Numbered from the stretch's first letter, positions 1 through 4,858 are shown. The stretch: 5,711 bases of DNA from Candidatus Saccharimonadia bacterium (GCA_023257055.1 JALRDG010000132.1:1-5711); one strand, 5' to 3'. Notes: generated from the sequence alone by a model not told the origin. Numbers and translations: made by a program.

Positions 1-229
1 CGATCAGGTACCAGATGCCGGCTACGTAGCTGACGATGAAATGGTCAAAATAGTTGTCCATTCCAAAGACGACCTTCCACAGAAAGATGCCAATCGCTCC
101 CCAGGCAATAGGGATAGTGAAGAGCAACCCAGGGCTGAGCTTCCATTCTGTGTTCGGCCATACGAGCGTGGCTAGAAACGCAGTAATACTGCCAGAAAAT
201 ACTGCCACGAAGAACTCGTAAAGTTCCAT
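1..229 (-). CDS. Small integral membrane protein, 3' end beyond the window
   Basis: An open frame of 76 codons starts at ATG (227-229) and runs off the left edge without a stop, so only the N-terminal part is seen. The protein begins MELYEFFVAVFSGS and has three hydrophobic stretches, roughly residues 6-24, 34-52 and 61-76, broken by short polar links (PNTEWK and GMDNYFDH). It should therefore be a multi-pass inner-membrane protein with no cleavable signal peptide. A Shine-Dalgarno AGGTGA (234-239) sits just ahead of the ATG, and a candidate promoter lies between it and the topA terminator, so it is probably its own transcription unit. I do not recognise the family. Some small membrane proteins of this size are transporter or stress-related subunits, but no motif here supports a choice. 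The reading frame and start are more secure than any function. Confidence 0.75.
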   Translation of the reverse strand, partial: MELYEFFVAVFSGSITAFLATLVWPNTEWKLSPGLLFTIPIAWGAIGIFLWKVVFGMDNYFDHFIVSYVAGIWYLI

Positions 230-270
230 CTGCTCACCTATTCTGTAATGTGCGACGTATTCGCGTGTAA

Positions 271-299
271 CTTATACTGTAATATGTTTTTGGTATAAA
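271..299 (-). promoter_or_regulatory. Candidate promoter of the small membrane-protein gene
   Basis: On the minus strand a -35-like TTTATA (294-299) and a -10-like TATAAG (271-276) are 17 bases apart. The -10 matches five of six consensus bases and the -35 four of six. Its place between the topA terminator and the Shine-Dalgarno of the next gene is what supports it; the sequence match alone is modest. Confidence 0.4.
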
Positions 300-301
300 G
301 T

Positions 302-327
302 AAATAGACCCCGTGTGAGGTCTATTT
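302..327 (-). terminator. topA terminator, overlapping the stop codon
   Basis: AAATAGACC (302-310) and GGTCTATTT (319-327) form a perfect 9-bp stem with an 8-base loop. The topA stop codon TAG (322-324) lies inside one arm. The minus-strand RNA continues ACTTTAT, a weak U-tract. The plus-strand RNA would be followed by a better T-run made from the lysine codons of the topA tail, so the hairpin could act in both directions, although no plus-strand gene is seen to the left. Confidence 0.6.
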
Positions 328-2643
328 TGCTTTTTTCTTTGCTGGAGCACGACGTTTCGCTGGTGGGCGCTTTGCTGGCGCGGCGCCGGCGATCATCTCT
401 TTCGCCTGTTCATGCGTGATGGTTTTTGGGTCGGTACCTTTTGGAATCTTGACGTTTTTCTTGCCATCTGTCAGGTATGGACCGTAGCGACCGTTAAGGA
501 CGCGCGTACCGTCGCCGAAGTCGGCAATGTTCTTTTCTGCCTCGGTCTTTAATTTCTCGTCGTATAGTTCTAGGGCCTGCTCAAGTGTTATTTCGTGCGG
601 ATCGAGCGGCTTGATACTGACGAACAACTTCCCTATTTGGATGTACGGGCCAAAACGCCCAATGTTAGCCTTGATGTCTTGCCCGTCTTTTGTTTGTCCG
701 ACGAGACGAGGGAGCTTGAATGCATGCAGTGCTTCCTCGAGTGTAATGCTCTCGATTTTCTTGCCTGCTGGCATGGGGGCAAACTGTGGTTTGTCGTCGC
801 CTTCACCATTGCCGAGTTGAAGCATTGGGCCAAAGCGACCAAAGCGTGACAGGACCGGCTTTCCTGTTTTTGGGTCGGTACCTATTTCACGGGCTTTAGC
901 AACTTCTGTTCGATCAATGCCGCCAGACTCGGTAATCAGCTGATGGAACGGTTTGTAGAATTCCTCTAGCATCTTGTTGCGGTCAAGTTTGTTTGCTGCG
1001 ATTTTGTCGAAGAATTCTTCGACATTCGCAGTAAAGTCGTAATCTACGATTTGATCGAAATGATCTTGCAAGAAATCTGCAATAAGTTCTCCGCTAGGTG
1101 TGGGAACGAGCTTTCCTTTGTCGGAGCCGGTTTTTTCTTGGACGACTTCGCGCTCTATGGCGTTGTCTTTGAGGTCTAGTACGATGACATCGCGCGGCGT
1201 ACCTTCACCTTCGCCTTTTACGGCGTAGCCACGGTCTTGAACGGTATTGATAATCGTTGCGTAAGTGCTTGGGCGGCCGATACCAAGTTCTTCGAGTTTT
1301 TTCACAAGACTACCTTCGGTGAATCGCGCTGGTGGTCGAGCAAATACTTGCTTGGCAGTCGCTTCATTAAGGACTGGAGTGTCGCCGCTTTTGACTGCTG
1401 GTAGAATATCAGCTTCTTTTTTGCTGCCGCCATATACTTTTAAGAAACCGTCAAAGATAATAACTTCACCCTTGGCTTCGAACACTTCGCTATTCGTGGA
1501 GATAGCGATTTTAATGGTTGTTTTCTCGAGTTTTGCGGGTGCCATCTGGCTTGCGAGCGTGCGGCGGCGAATGAGGTCATACAACTTTTGATCGTAAGCG
1601 TTGCCGCTTGCCTTCTCAAGTGCCATGTTAGTCGGACGAATGGCTTCATGAGCCTCCTGGGCGCTTGCGCTTTTCGTCTTAAATGTACGCACTTGAGAAT
1701 ATTGCTCGCCAAACGCCTCTTTGATGTAGTGTGCCGCAGCAGCAATTGCCTGCCCAGACAGATTAACCGAGTCGGTACGCATGTAGGTAATTTTACCGTC
1801 TTGATACAGCTTTTGAGCACTGGCCATTGTAGCTTTGCTTCCAAAGCCAAGTTTGGCGTTGGCATCCTGCTGAAGCGTACTGGTAGTAAATGGTGGGCCT
1901 GGGTTGCGGGTGCTTGGGCTGGTCGTGATATCGGTAATACTAAACTGCGCACCCTGAAGGCTTTCGAGAAATTCACGAGCCTGCTCTTCGGTATCGAATC
2001 GCTTAGGTAATTCTGCCTTGAATGTTTCGCCTTCGTGCTGGAATAGAGCACTTACCTTAAACTGGTAGGAGCTTTCGAATTTGGCGATTTCCCGCTCGCG
2101 CTCAACAAGGAGCCGTACGGCTGGGCTTTGCACGCGGCCAGCAGACTTACCGCCGGGGACCTTTTTCCAAACGACAGGACTCAGCTCGAACCCTACGATA
2201 CGATCGAGGATTTGGCGGGCTTGCTGTGCTTGTACGAGATTCATGTCAACGAAGCGTGGCTGCTTAATAGCTGCTTCAATGGCGGGCTTTGTGATTTCAT
2301 GAAAAACGATACGCTTCGTCTTTACTGGATCGAGATTCAGAACTTCGCAAAGATGCCAGGCAATAGCCTCCCCTTCGCGGTCTTCGTCGGTTGCGAGCCA
2401 AACATCTTCGGCCATTTTTACAGCCTTCTTAAGTTCGGTAATGACTTTCTTCTTGTCGGGGTCGACTTCGTAGGTTGTTTTAAAGCCGTTCTTTACGTCG
2501 ATAGGTGGTGTACCGTCTTTAGTTTTTTTAGCGATAGAGCGGATATGTCCCACGCTTGAGAGGACGTGAAAATCTTTACCGAGGTATTTCTCGATTGTTT
2601 TTGCCTTCGCTGGGCTCTCTACGATTACTAAATTCTTTGCCAT
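322..2643 (-). CDS. topA: DNA topoisomerase I (type IA)
   Basis: This 773-aa enzyme relaxes negatively supercoiled DNA by cutting and resealing one strand through a 5'-phosphotyrosine. The N-terminal TOPRIM domain (about 4-115) carries Glu9 in VIVES and the metal-binding DxDxE at Asp86, Asp88 and Glu90. The catalytic tyrosine is Tyr287 in ITYMRTDS, and the conserved GIGRPSTY lies at 454-461. After the core (to about 570) come three glycine-rich C-terminal repeats marked by GRFGP (602-606), GRFGP (662-666) and GRYGP (718-722), then a basic Ala/Pro/Lys tail from about 756. The whole protein has one cysteine (Cys99), so the Cys4 zinc ribbons of Escherichia coli TopA are absent; the repeat-plus-basic-tail form is known from actinobacterial enzymes. 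All active-site residues are present and length is normal. The ATG at 2641-2643 gives the canonical N-terminus MAKNLVIVESPAKA; its Shine-Dalgarno is weak (AAGAAA). Confidence 0.98.
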   Translation of the reverse strand: MAKNLVIVESPAKAKTIEKYLGKDFHVLSSVGHIRSIAKKTKDGTPPIDVKNGFKTTYEVDPDKKKVITELKKAVKMAEDVWLATDEDREGEAIAWHLCEVLNLDPVKTKRIVFHEITKPAIEAAIKQPRFVDMNLVQAQQARQILDRIVGFELSPVVWKKVPGGKSAGRVQSPAVRLLVEREREIAKFESSYQFKVSALFQHEGETFKAELPKRFDTEEQAREFLESLQGAQFSITDITTSPSTRNPGPPFTTSTLQQDANAKLGFGSKATMASAQKLYQDGKITYMRTDSVNLSGQAIAAAAHYIKEAFGEQYSQVRTFKTKSASAQEAHEAIRPTNMALEKASGNAYDQKLYDLIRRRTLASQMAPAKLEKTTIKIAISTNSEVFEAKGEVIIFDGFLKVYGGSKKEADILPAVKSGDTPVLNEATAKQVFARPPARFTEGSLVKKLEELGIGRPSTYATIINTVQDRGYAVKGEGEGTPRDVIVLDLKDNAIEREVVQEKTGSDKGKLVPTPSGELIADFLQDHFDQIVDYDFTANVEEFFDKIAANKLDRNKMLEEFYKPFHQLITESGGIDRTEVAKAREIGTDPKTGKPVLSRFGRFGPMLQLGNGEGDDKPQFAPMPAGKKIESITLEEALHAFKLPRLVGQTKDGQDIKANIGRFGPYIQIGKLFVSIKPLDPHEITLEQALELYDEKLKTEAEKNIADFGDGTRVLNGRYGPYLTDGKKNVKIPKGTDPKTITHEQAKEMIAGAAPAKRPPAKRRAPAKKKAK

Positions 2644-2682
2644 ATAATTTCTTGTGCTTATATAAATAAAACACAGGTGTTT

Positions 2683-2711
2683 ACTTTACGCAATAAAGCA
2701 GTAAATGTAAA
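2683..2711 (-). promoter_or_regulatory. Candidate topA promoter
   Basis: Minus-strand TTTACA (2706-2711, five of six -35 bases) and TAAAGT (2683-2688, four of six -10 bases) are 17 bases apart, with a leader of about 33 bases before the ATG. A second -10-like TATAAG lies nearer the gene (around 2660) but lacks a -35. The promoter lies just after the terminator of the preceding gene, consistent with topA having its own transcript. Confidence 0.4.
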
Positions 2712-2716
2712 GCAGT
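2694..2716. repeat. Direct repeat in the topA upstream region
   Basis: TAAAGCAGT occurs at 2694-2702 and again at 2708-2716, a period of 14 bases. The two copies straddle the candidate -35 and spacer of topA, where a repeated protein site could act. It may also be chance in an A/T-rich stretch. Confidence 0.5.
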
Positions 2717-2742
2717 GCAAGCAAAACATATATAAATAATGA

Positions 2743-2791
2743 AAAGCCCGCCTCGAAAGCGGTGCCGAGATTAGGTCTCAAGGCGGGCTTT
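2743..2791 (-). terminator. Intrinsic terminator of the 2804-3142 gene
   Basis: AAAGCCCGCCT (2743-2753) and AGGCGGGCTTT (2781-2791) form a perfect 11-bp stem. The 27-base loop holds a small GAGA/TCTC hairpin. On the minus strand the stem is followed by TTTTCATTATTTAT, an interrupted U-tract. A second AGGCGGGC copy at 2794-2801 gives an alternative partner for the same distal arm. The element is a close copy of the terminator at 3209-3258. Confidence 0.85.
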
Positions 2792-2803
2792 GTAGGCGGG
2801 CAG

Positions 2804-3142
2804 CTATTCGTCGCATTCAAGTTCAAATGCATCACAGAAAGCTACATGAAGATCGCTGAGCGTATCTTCATGCTCTTGAAGAATAGCAAGGCCTGTCGGG
2901 TCGTCCCAGTCGTAGCTGACTCGTGAACTGAGCTTTTCGATGGCGTCGCTTGCACTTTTCCATTTACCGGCATTCAGGACGGCAAGCGCTGATTCGTATT
3001 CGCTACGTAAGTCATCTTGCCCGTCGAAGTCTTGACCGACGTCGTATTCTTTCGTGACGGCAATCATGTTTTGCAAGCAGCGTGCAAGCTCATCGACAAG
3101 TGATTTCTGCGGTCCGGAAAGATCTTCCATTCTCGTGTGCAC
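2804..3142 (-). CDS. Small acidic protein, paralogue of the 3279-3578 product
   Basis: This gene encodes a 112-aa soluble, strongly acidic protein with no signal peptide, membrane segment or recognised motif. It appears helical: a leading helix (about 9-31), a middle helix (about 44-73), a W-D-D segment (near 79-81), and a last helix with LSDLHVAFCDAFE. The same plan recurs in the 3279-3578 product: GPQKSLVDELARCLQNMI against DTQATLVRNLNRQLTTMI, a K/E-W core, and TLSDLHVAFCDAF against MLAEMHESFKEQF. I read them as diverged tandem paralogues. The start is GTG (3140-3142), because AAGGTGG (3150-3156) lies 7 bases ahead of it; the in-frame ATG at 3128-3130 has no good Shine-Dalgarno. Function is unknown. 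Tandem acidic paralogues can be immunity proteins, but no toxin gene is visible. Confidence 0.85.
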   Translation of the reverse strand: MHTRMEDLSGPQKSLVDELARCLQNMIAVTKEYDVGQDFDGQDDLRSEYESALAVLNAGKWKSASDAIEKLSSRVSYDWDDPTGLAILQEHEDTLSDLHVAFCDAFELECDE

Positions 3143-3149
3143 TATAACA

Positions 3150-3156
3150 CCACCTT
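3150..3156 (-). promoter_or_regulatory. Ribosome binding site choosing the GTG start at 3142
   Basis: Minus-strand AAGGTGG lies 7 bases before GTG (3140-3142) and 19 before the in-frame ATG (3128-3130). The spacing decides in favour of GTG. Confidence 0.75.
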
Positions 3157-3177
3157 TTGTGAGGAATAGATATACGT

Positions 3178-3205
3178 ATAATACTACATACTATTATTGA
3201 CACAA
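3178..3205 (-). promoter_or_regulatory. Weak candidate promoter of the 2804-3142 gene
   Basis: Minus-strand TATTAT (3178-3183, five of six -10 bases) has a poor -35 candidate TTGTGT (3200-3205) 16 bases upstream. It lies in an A/T-rich stretch directly after the preceding gene's terminator, which is where a promoter is needed if that terminator is efficient. Confidence 0.35.
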
Positions 3206-3208
3206 ACG

Positions 3209-3258
3209 AAAAGCCCGCCTTGAAAGCGGTTTTGAGGTTTCTCTCAAAGTGGGCTTTT
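3209..3258 (-). terminator. Intrinsic terminator of the 3279-3578 gene
   Basis: AAAAGCCC (3209-3216) pairs with GGGCTTTT (3251-3258). The stem continues inward past a mismatch, and an inner hairpin TTTGAG (3231-3236)/CTCAAA (3243-3248) fills the loop. On the minus strand the stem ends GGGCTTTT and then CGTTTG. The distal arm can also pair perfectly over 7 bp (GCCCGCC 3213-3219) with GGCGGGC at 3262-3268. The left half, including GAAAAGCCCGCCT and GAAAGCGGT, is shared with the terminator at 2743-2791. Confidence 0.8.
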
Positions 3259-3278
3259 CTGGGCGGGCAAGTTAATGA

Positions 3279-3578
3279 CTACTCAACGCCAAACTGTTCT
3301 TTGAAGCTTTCGTGCATCTCGGCGAGCATAGTCCCGTGTGCGAAGCGAAGTTGGTCACGGTCGTCGCCGAATTCCCATTCGGGCAATACGATGGATGCGT
3401 AGCACACATAGTTGCTAACCTGCTGCCACTCCTTTCGGCTGAGTGCGCGCTGAGCTTCGATAGCGTCAGAAACTGTATCCGGGCAGAGGCGTGCATTGAT
3501 CATTGTAGTGAGCTGTCTGTTCAGGTTACGAACGAGAGTCGCCTGAGTGTCGGTAGGTACGTCCGCATCGAGTGACAT
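3279..3578 (-). CDS. Small acidic protein, paralogue of the 2804-3142 product
   Basis: This gene encodes a 99-aa cytosolic protein with no membrane segment or known motif. The ATG (3576-3578) is preceded by AGGGAG (3585-3590) at 6 bases, and a near-consensus promoter lies upstream, so the gene is well supported and probably well expressed. It resembles the 112-aa neighbour in order and spacing of features: an N-terminal helix TLVRNLNRQLTTMI, a Lys/Glu-Trp-Gln core at about 49-52, a tryptophan-acidic segment (PEWEFGDD), and a closing helix AEMHESFKEQFG. It is about 13 residues shorter, mainly through loss of an acidic middle stretch. It sits directly downstream of dprA but has its own promoter, so a link with DprA is only positional. 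The family is not recognised and I assign no function. Confidence 0.87.
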   Translation of the reverse strand: MSLDADVPTDTQATLVRNLNRQLTTMINARLCPDTVSDAIEAQRALSRKEWQQVSNYVCYASIVLPEWEFGDDRDQLRFAHGTMLAEMHESFKEQFGVE

Positions 3579-3616
3579 GATAATCTCCCTCTCTTCTCTG
3601 GTGGGCGGATAGCGAA

Positions 3617-3645
3617 ATTGTAAAACTAGTAGTAGCCGATGTCAA
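3617..3645 (-). promoter_or_regulatory. Strong sigma-70-type promoter of the 3279-3578 gene
   Basis: Minus-strand TTGACA (3640-3645, full -35 consensus) and TACAAT (3617-3622, five of six -10 bases) are exactly 17 bases apart. Transcription would begin near 3610, giving a leader of about 32 bases that contains the Shine-Dalgarno. This is the best promoter in the window. Confidence 0.75.
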
Positions 3646-3660
3646 TAGATATATGGAAAA

Positions 3661-3676
3661 TTAACAGAGGCGTTAA
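3661..3676 (-). terminator. Weak candidate terminator at the dprA end
   Basis: On the minus strand TTAAC-GCCTCT-GTTAA is followed by TTTT, a 5-bp A/T-rich stem that includes the dprA stop codon. The overlapping GCGTTAACGC (3670-3679) is a perfect 10-bp palindrome. The stem is too weak to be a confident terminator, so dprA transcripts may read into the next gene. Confidence 0.3.
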
Positions 3677-4620
3677 CGCAAAGTCCACTGATTGCCACCA
3701 AGAGGTCGAATAGCACCATTCATTTCAAGCATAGTCAAGGCCATCGAAAAATCGGCAGCCGCGATACCTGTCTTCTGTTGGATTTCATCACCATTACGCA
3801 TACCATCGGCGAGCAGTCGCAGAATAGTGGTTTCGTCAGGCGTATTGCCTAGTGGGAGAAGCGTTTGTTTATCGGGCGTATGTGGTGCGATAACTTGCAA
3901 GATATCATCAGCGCACGTAATAGGTGTCGCCCCCTGTTTGAGCAGAGCATTGCAGCCAGCACTGAGCGGGCTAGTGATGTTGCCTGGTACGACAAATACT
4001 TCTCTTCCCTGTTCTAGTGCATGTGCGGCAGTATTTAATGTGCCGCTTCTGCTAGCTGCTTCGGTAATGATAATGGCGTCGGCTAAGCCACTGACAATAC
4101 GGTTTCTTGCCAGGAAATCGTAGCCACGTGGACTTTCATTATCTTGATGCTCGCTAATAATTGCCCCACCCTTTGCAATAATGTCTTTTGCAAGATCGCG
4201 ATGTGTGGCTGGATATATTTTTGGAAGGCTATTCGCTAGTACCGCAAGCGTTGTGCCGCCGGCTTCAAGCGCTGCCCGGTGTGCGATGCCGTCTACTCCT
4301 AAGGCGAGACCGCTAACGACAATGACACCGCGGCTTGCTAGGTCGTATGCCAGGCGGTGTGTCACCTCCTTTCCGTAGGCGGTTGGTCGTCGTGTTCCAA
4401 CAATGGCGACGGTTGGAACACGCTGTTGAGGCAAGTTTCCTATAAAGTATAAGCTTTTTGGCGTTTTGGCAATATCCCCGAGTATCTGGAGGTAATTTTG
4501 TTCTAGGGGTACAACTTTATTGATTTTCATGTAAATTTGTTGCAAAAGGTATTGACGTTCTGTCAAATACGTGCTACTATGATAAGCGATTGATTGATCT
4601 GCGAGTTCAATCAAATGCAC
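3673..4620 (-). CDS. dprA: DNA-processing protein DprA/Smf
   Basis: DprA binds single-stranded DNA entering the cell in natural transformation and loads RecA on it. This 315-aa protein has the Rossmann-like core: VAIVGTRRPTAYG (71-83), VVSGLALGVDGIAHRAAL (101-118), the LAN...IYP stretch (128-137), RNRIVSGL (172-179), and EAASRSGTLNTAAHAL (187-202) ending in FVVPG (209-213). A C-terminal winged-helix region follows (about 260-315). The N-terminal SAM-like domain of longer DprA proteins is short or absent, so the family core is complete in a compact form. The start is GTG (4618-4620) with AGGGGG (4627-4632) 6 bases ahead. An alternative ATG at 4528-4530 (MKINKVVPLEQ) would give 285 aa but has no clear Shine-Dalgarno. 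The gene stands two small genes away from topA, a partner it often adjoins in bacteria. Confidence 0.96.
   Translation of the reverse strand: MHLIELADQSIAYHSSTYLTERQYLLQQIYMKINKVVPLEQNYLQILGDIAKTPKSLYFIGNLPQQRVPTVAIVGTRRPTAYGKEVTHRLAYDLASRGVIVVSGLALGVDGIAHRAALEAGGTTLAVLANSLPKIYPATHRDLAKDIIAKGGAIISEHQDNESPRGYDFLARNRIVSGLADAIIITEAASRSGTLNTAAHALEQGREVFVVPGNITSPLSAGCNALLKQGATPITCADDILQVIAPHTPDKQTLLPLGNTPDETTILRLLADGMRNGDEIQQKTGIAAADFSMALTMLEMNGAIRPLGGNQWTLR
4552..4566. repeat. Inverted repeat between the two possible dprA starts
   Basis: TTGAC (4552-4556) and GTCAA (4562-4566) form a perfect 5-bp inverted repeat around GTTCT. The minus strand also reads a full -35-like TTGACA here, but no -10 follows at the right distance. 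If dprA starts at ATG 4530, this lies in its leader; if at GTG 4620, it is coding. Confidence 0.4.
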
Positions 4621-4626
4621 ATTATA

Positions 4627-4632
4627 CCCCCT
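4627..4632 (-). promoter_or_regulatory. Ribosome binding site for the dprA GTG start
   Basis: Minus-strand AGGGGG lies 6 bases before GTG (4618-4620). The six spacer bases are TATAAT, a perfect -10 hexamer, so the same stretch could be read as a promoter. A promoter there would start transcription inside the gene and would favour the ATG at 4530. No -35 supports that reading. Confidence 0.6.
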
Positions 4633-4654
4633 ATTTTAACTTTTAGTTAGGTTG

Positions 4655-4713
4655 CATGCAATGTGTCTTGTAGTATTCTACCCTCCACTGCAAGATGTCA
4701 AAAGCATTGCATG
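4655..4713. repeat. 9-bp inverted repeat around the dprA promoter
   Basis: CATGCAATG (4655-4663) and CATTGCATG (4705-4713) are perfect reverse complements, with 41 bases between. The left copy is part of the palindrome TTGCATGCAA (4652-4661). The arms enclose the dprA -35/-10 candidates, and the right arm directly abuts the plus-strand -10 (4714-4719). The layout fits paired operator half-sites at a divergent promoter, but the regulator is unknown. Confidence 0.55.
4675..4701 (-). promoter_or_regulatory. Candidate dprA promoter
   Basis: Minus-strand TTGACA (4696-4701, full consensus) is followed by TAGAAT (4675-4680, five of six) with a short spacer of 15 bases. Transcription would begin near 4668, giving a leader of about 48 bases. 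Both hexamers are good; the short spacer is the weakness. Confidence 0.5.
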
Positions 4714-4719
4714 TATACT
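4714..4719 (+). promoter_or_regulatory. -10 element of the plus-strand RNA
   Basis: TATACT (five of six) sits just before the first stem of the structured RNA, with TG immediately ahead. No convincing -35 exists at 16-18 bases, so the promoter may depend on the TG or on an activator. A start at 4720-4726 fits the folded region. Confidence 0.4.
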
Positions 4720-4766
4720 AACCCCTTTAACCGGCGGACCTCTATTTTTGTGAGGTGGGTCACGCT

Positions 4767-4808
4767 ATGCCCTACGGGTGGGTTAAGGGGCAAAACAGCA
4801 CCAGGTGA
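4767..4808 (+). CDS. Possible 13-codon leader peptide inside the RNA
   Basis: ATG (4767-4769) opens a frame MPYGWVKGQNSTR that stops at TGA (4806-4808). GAGGTG (4752-4757) lies 9 bases before the ATG, a usable Shine-Dalgarno. Codons 11-13 and the first base of the stop form the left arm of the terminator hairpin, so a ribosome reaching the stop would block the stem. The frame is too short for coding statistics, and the Shine-Dalgarno also pairs in P2. I list it as a possibility only. Confidence 0.25.
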   Translation: MPYGWVKGQNSTR

Positions 4809-4834
4809 TGCCCACCCTTACCTGGTGCTTTTTT
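4797..4834 (+). terminator. Strong intrinsic terminator of the plus-strand RNA
   Basis: AGCACCAGGT (4797-4806) and ACCTGGTGCT (4820-4829) form a perfect 10-bp G/C-rich stem with a 13-base loop, followed by a T-run at 4829-4834. The T-run on this side gives the direction. The minus strand has only GTTTTG after the stem. Confidence 0.88.
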
Positions 4835-4858
4835 GTTGAGAAAATATAGACAATGTGA

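Larger units (their letters stand above)
4720..4834 (+). ncRNA. Structured RNA of unknown family, about 115 nt
   Basis: A strong plus-strand terminator (4797-4834) ends a region with no normal-sized plus-strand gene, which implies a short transcript. The region folds. P1 pairs CCCCTTTAACC (4722-4732) with GGTTAAGGGG (4781-4790), 10 bp with one bulged U. P2 pairs ACCTC (4738-4742) with GAGGT (4752-4756). P3 is a small CCC-TAC-GGG hairpin (4770-4778). Together they make a three-way-junction-like body, linked by CAAAACA to the terminator. The terminator loop CCCACCC (4811-4817) is complementary to GGGTGGG (4776-4782), so a kissing or switching alternative exists. The RNA lacks the signal recognition particle (SRP) RNA tetraloop region and RNase P and tmRNA signatures that I know. 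It could be a small RNA, an attenuated leader, or an antisense RNA, since readthrough would run against the 4905-5282 gene. Both ends are approximate. Confidence 0.6.

Noticed and set aside
1440..2051. A 203-codon minus-strand open frame within topA
   Set aside because: It overlaps topA in another frame, has Ser/Arg/Leu-rich shadow composition and no Shine-Dalgarno, while the topA frame carries all catalytic motifs.
2128..2559. A 143-codon plus-strand open frame opposite the topA N-terminal region
   Set aside because: It is antisense to the conserved TOPRIM region, with no promoter or ribosome site and no terminator; explained by topA codon use.
3197..3225. Plus-strand TTGACA (3197-3202) as a promoter
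   Set aside because: No -10 follows at 16-18 bases and there is no plus-strand gene; it runs straight into a terminator copy.
3272..3496. A 74-codon minus-strand frame inside the 3279-3578 gene
   Set aside because: The other frame has the Shine-Dalgarno, the strong promoter and the similarity to the neighbouring paralogue.
3692..4123. A 143-codon plus-strand open frame opposite dprA
   Set aside because: Antisense to the DprA core motifs, with Ser/Ala-rich shadow composition.
4720..4834. SRP RNA, 6S RNA, tmRNA or a tRNA as identity of the structured RNA
   Set aside because: No GGAAGGAAGCA-type SRP loop, far too short for 6S or tmRNA, and no T-loop GTTCRA motif with acceptor stem.
4808..4849. 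A second 13-codon frame overlapping the first by TGATG in the plus-strand RNA
   Set aside because: It would have to be translated through the terminator stem and T-run, so the terminated RNA would lack its end.
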